Shown one piece after another: positions 34,532-42,812 of a DNA stretch of 64,000 nt (position 1 is the stretch's first letter; every line of letters starts with the position of its first letter). Made by a program: the position numbers and the translations under genes. Under the pieces are notes generated by a model, which saw nothing but the letters and a program-made list of their open reading frames with translations, did not search any database and was not told the origin of the DNA. Source of the stretch: an uncultured Craurococcus sp. (GTDB lineage: Bacteria > Pseudomonadota > Alphaproteobacteria > Acetobacterales > Acetobacteraceae); the NCBI GenBank assembly GCA_902805545.1, contig CADCTD010000178.1, forward strand, positions 33,864 to 97,863, written 5' to 3'.

Positions 34532-35622
34532 CAGGATCCGATGCAGGGAGGGCGGAGCCGAACACCGGGGCGCTGACTCGGCCCCGCCCTTCCATCGCGC
34601 TGCTGGTACCCGGGCCGTTCGGGACGGTCTCGGGCGGGTACGGGTATGACCGGCGGCTGGTCGAGGGGTTCCGGGCGCTGGGCGAGGCGGTCGAGGTGGT
34701 CGAGCTGACGGGGCGGCATCCGCTGCCGGATGCGGCGGCCGAGGCGGCGGCGCGGGCGGCGCTCGATGCGGTGCCGGACGGGGGGCGGATCATCGTCGAC
34801 GGGCTCGGGCTGCCGGCCTTCGCGCCGCTGGCCGATGCGCTGGTGGCGCGGGGCGCGGTGGGGCTGATCCATCATCCGACGGCGCTCGAGGGGGAGACGT
34901 CGCAGCGGGAAGCGCTCAGGGCGATCGAGGGGGCGCTCTTCCCGCGCATGCCGCGGCTGGTGGCGACCTCGCGGCTGACGGCGGAGCGGCTCATCCGGGA
35001 TTTCGGGGTGCAGGCCGGGCGGGTCGGCGTGGTGGAGCCGGGGACGGACCCGGCCCCGCGCGCGCGGGGCTCGGGCGGGCCGGGGGTGGCGGTGCTCTCG
35101 GTCGGGTCGCTGATCCCCCGCAAGGGGCATGACGTGCTGCTCCGGGCGCTCGCCGGCATCCCGGATGTCGATTGGCGGCTGACCATCGTGGGCGCGGCGC
35201 GGGATGCCGCCTGCGCGGAGGCGCTGCGGGGGCTGGCGGCGGAACTGGGGGTCGCGGAGCGGGTCGACTTCGCCGGCGAGGTGACGGGGGCGGTGCTCGA
35301 GGCGCTGTATGGCGGGGCGGATGCCTTCGCCCTCGCCTCGCACTGGGAAGGCTACGGGATGGCGGTCGCCGAGGCGCTGGCGCGGGGGTTGCCGGTCTCG
35401 GTGACGGCGGGCGGGGCGCTCGGCGACCTCGTGCCGCTGGAGGCGGGGAGCGTCTCGCCGCCGGGGGATGTCGTCTCGCTGACCAAGGCGCTGCGGCGGG
35501 TGCTGTTCGATGCCGAGCTGCGCGGGGCGATGGCGGAGGCGGCCTGGGCGGCCGGGCAGCGCCTGCCGCGCTGGGACGACCGGGCGGCGGCCTTCCTCGC
35601 CGAGATGGGGCGCGCGGCATGA
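34528..35622 (+). CDS. GT4 glycosyltransferase in the pterin-like cluster
   Basis: A 364-residue GT-B transferase. N-terminal SIALLVPGPFGTVSGGYGYD and DGLGLPAFAPLADAL, then VLSVGSLIPRKGHDVLLRAL, and the donor block ALASHWEGYGMAVAEALARG. The GTG start overlaps the stop of the PTPS homologue, and its own stop overlaps the methyltransferase start. Such tight coupling suggests it glycosylates the product of this operon rather than a surface polymer. Pterin glucosides and their glycosyltransferase are known in cyanobacteria; the parallel here is inference. Confidence 0.85.
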   Translation: MTGSDAGRAEPNTGALTRPRPSIALLVPGPFGTVSGGYGYDRRLVEGFRALGEAVEVVELTGRHPLPDAAAEAAARAALDAVPDGGRIIVDGLGLPAFAPLADALVARGAVGLIHHPTALEGETSQREALRAIEGALFPRMPRLVATSRLTAERLIRDFGVQAGRVGVVEPGTDPAPRARGSGGPGVAVLSVGSLIPRKGHDVLLRALAGIPDVDWRLTIVGAARDAACAEALRGLAAELGVAERVDFAGEVTGAVLEALYGGADAFALASHWEGYGMAVAEALARGLPVSVTAGGALGDLVPLEAGSVSPPGDVVSLTKALRRVLFDAELRGAMAEAAWAAGQRLPRWDDRAAAFLAEMGRAA

Positions 35623-36521
35623 CGGAAGCCTTCGACCTCGACTGGCTCGACCTGCGCGAGCCTTTCGATGCCATGGCGCGCAACGAGGCGCTGGTGGACC
35701 GGCTGCTGGCGCGGCTGCCGGCGCGGCCGCGCTTCCTCGACCTTGGCGCGGGGACGGGGAGCCTGCTGCGCTACATCGCGCCGAGGCTCGGGCGGGCACA
35801 GGCCTGGACGCTGGTCGATGCCGACCGGGAGCTGCTGGAGTCGGCCTACGACACCATCGCGGACCGGGCGGAGGCGGTGGGCTACACCGTCTCCTTCCCC
35901 AACAAGCGGACGCTGCTGGTGCATGCGCCGGGCGGGGCCTGGCGGGTGGAGACGCTGGTTGCCGACCTGGCCGAGGCGCCCAAGGGCCTGCCGCTCGCCA
36001 GCACCGATGCGGTGGTGTGCTCGGCGCTGGCCGACCTCGTCTCGCGCGGCTGGGTGGAGCGGATGGCGGGGGCGCTGCGGGTGCCCTTCTATGCGGCGCT
36101 CTGCGTCGACGGGCGGGACCGCTTCCTGCCGCCGCATCCGGCGGATCATGTGGTGGCGGCGGGGTTCCGGCGCGACCAGGGGCGGGACAAGGGGTTCGGC
36201 GGGGCGGCGCTCGGGGCGCGGGCGCCGGGGGTGATCGCGGAGGCCTTCGGGGCCCGCGGCTTCGAGGTCGGGAGCGCGCCGAGCGACTGGGTGGTGCGCG
36301 GGCGTGGCGCATCGCCGATCCCGGGGATGGGCGAGGCGGCGGGGCGGTTCCTCTCGGAGCTGGTCATGGGGCATGCGGAGGCGGCGCGGCAGCAGGACCG
36401 GCGGGGCGACCGGCGGATCGAGGCCTGGATGGAGGCGCGGCTCGACCAGGTGGCGGGGCGGAGGCTCGCCGTGCGGATCGGGCATCGCGACGTGCTGGCG
36501 CTGCCGCCGGGGCGGGGCTGA
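35619..36521 (+). CDS. SAM-dependent methyltransferase in the pterin-like cluster
   Basis: A 300-residue class I methyltransferase. The SAM-binding motif I is RFLDLGAGTGSLLRYIAPRL, followed by the acidic WTLVDADRELLE and, further on, TDAVVCSALADLVS. The C-terminal 100 residues (RGASPIPGMGEAAGRFLSEL and beyond) are a helical extension. It overlaps the glycosyltransferase gene by ATGA and ends 3 bases before a cupin gene. The substrate is not predictable; context suggests the same small molecule handled by the four upstream genes. Confidence 0.82.
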   Translation: MTEAFDLDWLDLREPFDAMARNEALVDRLLARLPARPRFLDLGAGTGSLLRYIAPRLGRAQAWTLVDADRELLESAYDTIADRAEAVGYTVSFPNKRTLLVHAPGGAWRVETLVADLAEAPKGLPLASTDAVVCSALADLVSRGWVERMAGALRVPFYAALCVDGRDRFLPPHPADHVVAAGFRRDQGRDKGFGGAALGARAPGVIAEAFGARGFEVGSAPSDWVVRGRGASPIPGMGEAAGRFLSELVMGHAEAARQQDRRGDRRIEAWMEARLDQVAGRRLAVRIGHRDVLALPPGRG

Positions 36522-36524
36522 GCG

Positions 36525-37001
36525 GTGGCGGAGCGGCCGGTTGCCGTCAAGGCCAGCGAGGCGCCGGCGCGGCCGCGGGCGACGGGCTTCCCGCCGGACC
36601 TGGCGGCGAAGCTGGAGGGGCGGGAGAAGCGGCCGCTCGGCGACCTCTTCGGCCTCAGGAATTTCGGGGTGAACCTGACGCGGCTGGCGCCGGGTGCGGC
36701 CTCCTCCATGCGGCATGCGCACTCGAGCCAGGATGAGTTCGTCTATGTGCTGGAGGGCCGGCCGGTGCTGGTGACGGAGGCCGGGGAGACGCAGCTCTCG
36801 CCCGGCATGTGCGCCGGCTTCCCGGCCGGGACGGGGGATGCGCATCGGCTGGTGAACCGGACGGGGGAGGATGTGCTTGTGCTCGAGGTCGGGGACCGCA
36901 CGCCGCTTGACCGCGTGACCTACCCGGAGGACGACCTGGTCGGCGAGGCCGACGAGGCCGGCCGGTTCCACTACCGTCGGAAAGACGGCACCGCGATCTA
37001 G
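36525..37001 (+). CDS. Cupin-domain protein
   Basis: A 158-residue single-cupin protein. Metal-binding motif 1 is MRHAHSSQDEFVYVLEG (two His, a Glu region) and motif 2 is GMCAGFPAGTGDAHRLVN. The rest is short N- and C-terminal arms. The GTG start lies 3 bases after the methyltransferase stop, and the tetronate kinase gene begins 12 bases after its stop. It may be a sugar-acid or small-molecule binding or isomerising protein. It could belong to either neighbouring pathway. Confidence 0.82.
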   Translation: MAERPVAVKASEAPARPRATGFPPDLAAKLEGREKRPLGDLFGLRNFGVNLTRLAPGAASSMRHAHSSQDEFVYVLEGRPVLVTEAGETQLSPGMCAGFPAGTGDAHRLVNRTGEDVLVLEVGDRTPLDRVTYPEDDLVGEADEAGRFHYRRKDGTAI

Positions 37002-37013
37002 GGAGGGCTCACC

Positions 37014-38267
37014 ATGCCGCTGCTCGGCTGCATCGCCGATGATTTCACCGGCGCCACCGACCTCGCCAATACGCTGGTGAAGGGCGGCATGACGGCGGTG
37101 CAGGTGATCGGCGTCCCCGACGGGCCGTTGCCGGAGGCGGATGCTGTCATCGTCGCGCTGAAGTCGCGGACGGCGCGGGCCGGCGAGGCGGTGGCGGAGA
37201 GCCTGGCCGCCTGCGAGGCGCTGCTTCAGGCGGGGGCGCGGCAGGTCTTCTTCAAGTACTGCTCGACCTTCGACAGCACCGACGAGGGGAATATCGGGCC
37301 CGTGGCGGATGCGCTGGTGCGGCGGCTGGATTGCGGCTTCGCCCTGGCCAACCCGGCCTTCCCGACCAATGGGCGGACGGTCTTCCAGGGGCATCTCTTC
37401 GTCGGCGACAAGCTGCTCAACGAGAGCGGGATGGAGAACCATCCGCTGACGCCGATGCGGGATGCCAACCTGGTCCGCGTGCTGTCGCGGCAGACGGACG
37501 GGACCGTGGGGCTGGTGCCCTTCGCCACCGTGGAGCAGGGGGCGGCCGCCATCCGCCGCGCCATGACCGGGCTGAAGGAGGGCGGGCGGCGCTATGCGGT
37601 CGTCGATGCGGTGACGGATGCGCATCTCCTCGCCATCGGCGAGGCCGCGGCGGGGCATGCGCTGATCACCGGCGGCTCGGGCGTGGCGATGGGGCTGCCG
37701 GCCAATTTCCGCCGTGAGGGGCTGCTGCCGGAGCGGGGCGCCGGGGCCGCCGAGTTGCCGCCGATGCGGGGGCATGCGGCGGTGCTGGCGGGGTCCTGCT
37801 CAAGGGCGACGCTCGGGCAGATAGGCTATGCGCGGGACCATGCGCATACGCTCGAGCTCGACGTGCTCGCCACGCCGGATGTCGCGGCCCTGCAGAAGCA
37901 GGCGCTCGACTGGGCGGAGGGGAAGCTCGGCGAGGCGCCGGTGGTGATCGCGGCCTCGGCGCCGCCCGACAAGGTGCAGGCGCTGCAGGCGCGGCTCGGG
38001 CGGGAGAAGGCTGGGGCGCTGGTGGAGGAGGTGCTGGCGGGCATCGCCGAGGCGCTCGTCGCACGGGGCGTCGGGCGGCTGGTGGTGGCCGGCGGGGAGA
38101 CCTCGGGGGCCGTCGTGTCGCGGCTCGGCGTCCGGAGCCTCAGGATCGGGGCGGAGGTCGACCCGGGCGTGCCCTGGACCTTCGCCGAGATCCCCGGCCT
38201 GCACCTGGCGCTGAAGTCGGGGAATTTCGGGGCGCGCGACTTCTTCCTGAAGGCCTTCGGCCAATGA
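37014..38267 (+). CDS. otnK: 3-oxo-tetronate kinase OtnK
   Basis: Four-carbon acid-sugar kinase that phosphorylates 3-oxo-tetronate at C4. The 417-residue protein starts LLGCIADDFTGATDLANTL, the DUF1537 N-terminal sugar-acid-binding motif. The C-terminal nucleotide-binding domain includes RLVVAGGETSGAVVSRLG, ending LALKSGNFGARDFFLKAFG. Its ATGA overlap with the decarboxylase gene gives the standard OtnK-OtnC pair. The usual dehydrogenase and isomerase partners are not in the window. Confidence 0.93.
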   Translation: MPLLGCIADDFTGATDLANTLVKGGMTAVQVIGVPDGPLPEADAVIVALKSRTARAGEAVAESLAACEALLQAGARQVFFKYCSTFDSTDEGNIGPVADALVRRLDCGFALANPAFPTNGRTVFQGHLFVGDKLLNESGMENHPLTPMRDANLVRVLSRQTDGTVGLVPFATVEQGAAAIRRAMTGLKEGGRRYAVVDAVTDAHLLAIGEAAAGHALITGGSGVAMGLPANFRREGLLPERGAGAAELPPMRGHAAVLAGSCSRATLGQIGYARDHAHTLELDVLATPDVAALQKQALDWAEGKLGEAPVVIAASAPPDKVQALQARLGREKAGALVEEVLAGIAEALVARGVGRLVVAGGETSGAVVSRLGVRSLRIGAEVDPGVPWTFAEIPGLHLALKSGNFGARDFFLKAFGQ

Positions 38268-38896
38268 GCGAGGCGGAGATCCGCGAGGCGATCGCGGCGC
38301 ATGGGCGGCTGCTCTTTGGGCGTGGCTTCTCGGTGGGGTCGGCGGGGAATATCAGCGTCCGGCTGCCGGACGGCTTCCTCATCACGCCGACCAATTCCTG
38401 CCTTGGGCGGCTCGATCCCCAGCGGATCAGCAAGCTCGACCGGGAGTACCGGCATGTCTCCGGCGACAAGCCCTCGAAGGAGGTATTCATGCATCGGGCC
38501 TTCCTCGAGGCGCGGCCGGAGGCGGGGGCGGTCGTCCATCTCCACTCGACCCATGCGACCGCGATCGCCTGCCTCGCCGAGCCCGGGGAGCCGGCGCCGA
38601 TCCCCCCGCTGACGCCCTATTTCGTCATGCGCATCGGGCGGGTGATGCCGGTCGTGCCCTATTACCGGCCGGGGGACGCGGCGATGGAGCCGGCCATCGC
38701 CGCGGCGGCCAGGGATGCGCGGGCGGTGCTGCTGGCCAATCACGGGCCGGTCGTCAGCGGGAAGACGCTCGACGATGCGGTCTATGCGGCGGAGGAGCTG
38801 GAGGAGGCGGCGAAGCTCGCCCTGCTGCTGCGCGGCCAGGGCGCGCGGGAGCTGACCGTGGCGCAGGTCGAGGAGCTGCTCGGGACCTTCGGGTAG
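38264..38896 (+). CDS. otnC: 3-oxo-tetronate 4-phosphate decarboxylase OtnC
   Basis: Class II aldolase-fold decarboxylase converting 3-oxo-tetronate-4-phosphate to a triose phosphate (DHAP) and CO2. In the 210-residue protein the substrate site is GSAGNISVRLPDGFLITPTN, the acid/base Glu is in KPSKEVFMHRAF, and zinc ligands are in VVHLHSTHATAIA and ANHGPVVSG. It overlaps OtnK and precedes a Bug receptor, suggesting import and use of a four-carbon sugar acid. Confidence 0.9.
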   Translation: MSEAEIREAIAAHGRLLFGRGFSVGSAGNISVRLPDGFLITPTNSCLGRLDPQRISKLDREYRHVSGDKPSKEVFMHRAFLEARPEAGAVVHLHSTHATAIACLAEPGEPAPIPPLTPYFVMRIGRVMPVVPYYRPGDAAMEPAIAAAARDARAVLLANHGPVVSGKTLDDAVYAAEELEEAAKLALLLRGQGARELTVAQVEELLGTFG

Positions 38897-38974
38897 CGGT
38901 TGACCCCCTCGGCCGGCTTTGCTTGGCTCGCGCGTCGACGAAACGAGGCGCGCGGCGCCAGGGGAAGCCAGCCC

Positions 38975-39949
38975 ATGATCCAGCGCCCCATGCGGCGGCG
39001 TGCCCTGCTCGCCGGTGCGGCCGCCCTCCCCTTCCCTGCCCTCGCCGCGCTGCCGGAGCGGCCGCTGCGCATCCTGCTCGGCTTCCCGGCGGGGACGGGG
39101 CCGGATCTGCTCGGGCGGCTGCTGGCGGAGGGGATGCGGGAGGCCTGGCCGGCCGGCATCGTCGTCGACAACAAGCCGGGGGCGGGCGGGCTGATCGCGG
39201 CGCAGGAGGTGGCGAGGACGGCGCCGCCGGACGGCTCCACGCTGCTGCTCGGCGAGGTGGCGCAGCTCGCCATGGCGCCGAGCACCTATGCGCGCATCCC
39301 CTATGATCCGGCGCGGGATTTCAGCGCGGTGGCCGAGCTGGCCTCGGTGGATTTCGCGCTGGTCGTGCCGCCGGGGCTGCCTGCTGCCGATTTCGGCGCC
39401 TATCTCGCCTGGGGCAAGGGGCAGCCGGCGCTCTACATGGGCACCTTCGGGGCGGGGAGCCCGGGGCATTTCGCGGCCGCGATGCTGGGGCAGGCGGCGG
39501 GGCTGACAGTGGAGGCCGTGCATTTCCGCGCGACGGCGGATGCGGTGGCTGCGGTGCTCAACGGCAACGTGCAGGGCATGTTCGGCAGCATCGCCGCGGT
39601 CGCGCCGCATGTGCAGGCGGGGCGGATGAAGGCGCTGGCGGTGACCGGGCCGGAGCGCTCGCCCCTGCTGCCGGAGGTGCGCACCATGGCGGAGCTGGGG
39701 CGGCCCGCGCTCGCGGTCAGCGCCTGGTTCGGGCTGGTGGCGCCGGTGGCGGTGCCCGCGGGCGTCGTCGGCGAGATCGAGGCGGCGGTGCTCAGGGCGA
39801 TGGCGGCGCCGGGGCTGCTGGCGCGGCTGCGGGAGGCGGGGTTCCGGCCCTCCGTCGCCGGGCGGGCGGAGTTCGATGCGCTGATGCGGGCGGAGCGGGG
39901 GCGCTGGGCGGAGGTCGTGCGGGCGACCGGGTTCCGCGCGATCGAGTAG
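38975..39949 (+). CDS. Tripartite tricarboxylate transporter receptor (Bug/TctC family)
   Basis: Periplasmic binding protein of 324 residues. The Tat-like signal is MRRRALLAGAAALPFPALAA. Family blocks are RILLGFPAGTGPDLLGRLLA, VDNKPGAGGLIAAQEV and APHVQAGRMKALAVTGPERS. Start 38975 has AGGGGAA upstream. As the last gene of the tetronate run, it may bind a C4 sugar acid (inference). No TctA or TctB membrane genes are in the window, which is common for Bug proteins. Confidence 0.9.
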   Translation: MIQRPMRRRALLAGAAALPFPALAALPERPLRILLGFPAGTGPDLLGRLLAEGMREAWPAGIVVDNKPGAGGLIAAQEVARTAPPDGSTLLLGEVAQLAMAPSTYARIPYDPARDFSAVAELASVDFALVVPPGLPAADFGAYLAWGKGQPALYMGTFGAGSPGHFAAAMLGQAAGLTVEAVHFRATADAVAAVLNGNVQGMFGSIAAVAPHVQAGRMKALAVTGPERSPLLPEVRTMAELGRPALAVSAWFGLVAPVAVPAGVVGEIEAAVLRAMAAPGLLARLREAGFRPSVAGRAEFDALMRAERGRWAEVVRATGFRAIE

Positions 39950-39952
39950 TCC

Positions 39953-40405
39953 TCAGGCCGCGTGGATGCGGATGATGACGGCGCTCGGCTGGCGTTCGCC
40001 ATAGCCGAGGAAGACTTGGCGGTGCAACCAGGCATGATCGGGCGCCGCGGTCTCGAAGACCGGCGTGGTGCGGAAATAGACGCGCTCGGGCGGGACGGGC
40101 TCGCCGCGCAGCAGGCGGGCCATGTCCTCCGGCGCGGCGTGGCGGAGGCCGCTGTTGACGACATGGACGAGGGCCCCGTCGACCAGGCGGAGGGTGTAGC
40201 GGGCGACGATCTCCGTCACGCCGTCGGGGCGGATGAGCTGGTGGTCGGTGCCGCCGGGCAGGACCTCGCCCTCGAGCCGCGGGCCGGCGATGCGGCCGCC
40301 GAGGATGGGGACGACGCGGCGCTCCCCCTGCGGGCCTGGGCCGAGGATGATGGGGGCGGCGACGTCGAAGCGGGCTTCGGCGATGAAGTCGAGGCTGGGG
40401 GGCAT
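39953..40405 (-). CDS. DUF3237 family protein
   Basis: A 150-residue protein of the DUF3237/UPF0311 family, recognised by FIAEARFDVAAPIILGPGP, RVVPILGGRIAGPRLEGEVLPGGTDHQL and RPDGVTEIVARYTLRLVDG, ending VFLGYGERQPSAVIIRIHAA. These form small beta-barrels of unknown function, often near catabolic genes. The stop lies 3 bases from the convergent Bug receptor stop. The 131-base gap after its start (40406-40536) holds only imperfect inverted repeats and no gene. Confidence 0.85.
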   Translation of the reverse strand: MPPSLDFIAEARFDVAAPIILGPGPQGERRVVPILGGRIAGPRLEGEVLPGGTDHQLIRPDGVTEIVARYTLRLVDGALVHVVNSGLRHAAPEDMARLLRGEPVPPERVYFRTTPVFETAAPDHAWLHRQVFLGYGERQPSAVIIRIHAA

Positions 40406-40536
40406 GGCGGGGCGTCCTCCGGAGGGCGGAGCTTAGGGCATGGTTGCCGGAGGCTGGAACGGCCGGAAGCCCGGGGTCACGCGGCACGACGGCACGCCGG
40501 GCCATGACTTGTGGCCCGGTGATCGCGGATCATGAC

Positions 40537-40985
40537 CTAGCCCTCCGCCCAGCGCTCCAGAACCGCCACCGCGTCCGCCACCAGCGCCTGGCGGGCGGGG
40601 ATGCGGCCCTGGCCGATCGGGGCGCCGACCTCGCGGCGGAGCGGGACGGCAGCCAGGGCGCGGGCGCTGTCGGCCAGCGAGGCGGCATAGACGACGCAGC
40701 CGATGCCGGCGACCTGCATCCCGCGACGCAGAGGGCGCAGGGCTCGCAGGAAGTCGCCAGGGTGCAGCCGGCGAGGTCGGGCGTGCCGAGCCGGGCGCAG
40801 GCATCGCGCAGCGCCGCCGTCTCGCCATGCGAGGTCGGGTCCAGCCGCAGGCGGGAGCGGTTGAAGCCCTCGCCGACGATCTCGTCCCCGCGCAGCACCA
40901 CGGCGCCGAAGGGCTCGCAGCCGGGCCTGGGCGCCGCCTCGGCCGGGAGGGCGATGGCGCGGCGCAGCGCCTCCTCCTCAGTCAT
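40537..40985 (-). pseudogene. Frameshifted nucleoside/guanine deaminase
   Basis: A cytidine/deoxycytidylate deaminase-fold gene broken by one missing base. From ATG 40985 the frame gives the zinc and proton-donor motif SHGETAALRDA and SCEPCALCVAG. It then turns into Arg/Ala-rich nonsense. Near 40718-40722 the sequence GCGGGATGCAG would need one extra base to continue as GMQVAGIGCVVYAASLADSA in the next frame, ending at 40537 with VLERWAEG. It follows, with an 8-base overlap, another broken gene, so decay rather than a lone sequencing error is likely. Confidence 0.8.
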
Positions 40986-41708
40986 TGCGGATGCCCATCG
41001 CGCGGACCGCGGCGCCGATGGTGCTCAGCTGCTCGGCGACATAGGGCGCGGAGTCCCGCTGGGTCCGGATGCCGGCGACGATGCCGACATTGGCCAGGCG
41101 CTCCTGGATCGCCGCGGTGCGGAGCAGCGTGCCGAGCTCCTCGTGGAGGCGCGCCGTGATCTCGGGCGGCAGGTGGGCAGGCCCCGAGAGGCAGAGCCAG
41201 TTCCGGGCGAGCAGGCCGGCCTCGGCGGTGGCCGGCACTTCGGGGGACGCGCCCGGGGCGCGGGCCGGGCGCGCATCCAGGCCATCAGCCTTGCGAGGTC
41301 CTGGGCGGGTACCTGAAGGTTGGTGACGACCACCATCGGCGCCGCGCCGACATAGGCGATGTGGGTGAAGGAGGTCAGCGGGTCGTAGCCCGGCCGCGCA
41401 TAGAGCGGGGGCGAGGTGACGATGGGGGCCGTGTTGCTCAGCATGAGCGTGGTGCCATCGGCCGGCTGCCCCGCGACATGGGCGGCGGCGAGCGTGCCGC
41501 CGGCGCCGGGGCGGTTGTCGACGACCACGCGCTGGCCGAGACGGGGGCGAGCGCCCCGCCGAGGACACGGGCGGCGATGTCGGAGGACCCGCCGGGCGAA
41601 AAGACGACGATGCGGATTGGGGCGCGAGGACCATGCCTCGGCTCGGGCGGGCTGCGCGAGGACGAGGGAGAGCAATGCCCCGAAAAGCTGCAGAGCGCGT
41701 CTGACCAT
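40978..41708 (-). pseudogene. Degraded tripartite tricarboxylate receptor (Bug/TctC)
   Basis: Remains of a Bug receptor split over three frames. A signal-like start (VRRALQLFGALLSLVLAQPA) is followed in a second frame by IRIVVFSPGGSSDIAARVLG. The first frame resumes with VVVDNRPGAGGTLAAAHVAG and continues to YVGAAPMVVVTNLQVPAQDL. A third frame ends it with LCLSGPAHLPPEITARLHEE. Besides at least three frameshifts, about 80 residues expected between ARLMAWMRARP and VPATAEAG are missing. The whole is about 730 bases against a normal 970. Clearly a pseudogene. Confidence 0.85.
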
Positions 41709-41825
41709 GGCAAACCCCCTGGATCACCCGAGGGTGAGCAAGGCGCAGGCCAGCCGCGCCGCCCCCGTGACTCCGGGCGCGGGCGCGGGTAGAAGCCCCT
41801 GGCCCGACCGGCCGGGGGAGCCACC

Positions 41826-42812
41826 ATGCTGACCACCTATACCGTCGAGGCCGGGCAGCTCGTCGTGCGCGAGGGCGCGCAGGCCGCCGAGAGCCTTGGC
41901 CGCGCCGTCTGGATCGACCTGCTGACGCCGACCCCTGAGGAGGAGCGGCAGGTGCAGGAGGCGCTGCGCCTCGAGATCCCGACGCGCGAGGAGATGCAGG
42001 AGATCGAGAGCTCCTCCCGCCTCTATAAGGAGGAGGACACGCTCTTCCTCACTGCGCCCTTCCTCTACGGCGTCGATGGGGGCGAGCTCGGCTCGACCGC
42101 CATCACCTTCGTGCTCGGGAATTCCGCGCTGGTGACGGTGCGCTACGCGACGCCGAAGGCCTTCGCCGTGTTCTCCGCCCGCTGCCAACGGACGCCGGTG
42201 CAGCTGTTGACCACGCCGGACGGGGTGATGCTGCACCTCTTCGAGCAGGTGGTGGACCGGCTGGCCGACATCCTCGAGCGCATCGCCGCCGATATGGACC
42301 GCGCCAGCCAGGCGGCTTTCCGCACCGCGCGGGCCAAGGCGAAGGCAAGCGCCAAGGATGCCGACCTGAAGGAGGCGCTGATCACCCTCGGCCAGGTGGG
42401 CGAGGTGACGACGCGGGCGAGCGAGACGCTGCTCGGCCTGTCGCGCATCCTCACCTTCGTCGGCGCGGAGAAGGCGACGGCGGTGCGGCGCGAGAACCAG
42501 GGGCTGATCAAGACGCTGGTGCGCGACGTGCGCTCGCTCGTCGAGCACGCGAATTTCCTGAACAGCAAGGCCAACTTCCTGCTCGATGCGGTGCTCGGCA
42601 TCATCAATGTCGAGCAGAACGCCATCATCAAGACCTTCACCGTGGCCTCCGTCGCGCTGATGCCGCCGACGCTGCTCGCCAGCATCTACGGGATGAATTT
42701 CCAGGTGATGCCGGAGCTGAACTGGAAGTTCGGCTACCCGATGGCGCTGGGGCTGATGGTGATCTCGGCGGTGGTGCCGATTGTCTACTTCAAGCGCAAG
42801 GGCTGGCTCTGA
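41826..42812 (+). CDS. corA: CorA-family magnesium/divalent metal transporter
   Basis: A 328-residue pentameric channel subunit for Mg2+ or Co2+. A large cytosolic domain (AVWIDLLTPTPEEERQVQEA, then a long helix rich in LSRILTFVGAEKAT) is followed by two membrane helices. The selectivity motif is YGMNFQVMPELNW, between TFTVASVALMPPTLLASI and MALGLMVISAVVPIVYF. The basic tail KRKGWL is typical. Its stop overlaps the start region of the next gene. Confidence 0.93.
   Translation: MLTTYTVEAGQLVVREGAQAAESLGRAVWIDLLTPTPEEERQVQEALRLEIPTREEMQEIESSSRLYKEEDTLFLTAPFLYGVDGGELGSTAITFVLGNSALVTVRYATPKAFAVFSARCQRTPVQLLTTPDGVMLHLFEQVVDRLADILERIAADMDRASQAAFRTARAKAKASAKDADLKEALITLGQVGEVTTRASETLLGLSRILTFVGAEKATAVRRENQGLIKTLVRDVRSLVEHANFLNSKANFLLDAVLGIINVEQNAIIKTFTVASVALMPPTLLASIYGMNFQVMPELNWKFGYPMALGLMVISAVVPIVYFKRKGWL

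Noticed and set aside
40406..40536. Imperfect inverted repeats (for example around GATCGCGGATC) as a terminator or small RNA
   Set aside because: Stems are short and interrupted, with no T-run and no promoter; too weak to annotate.
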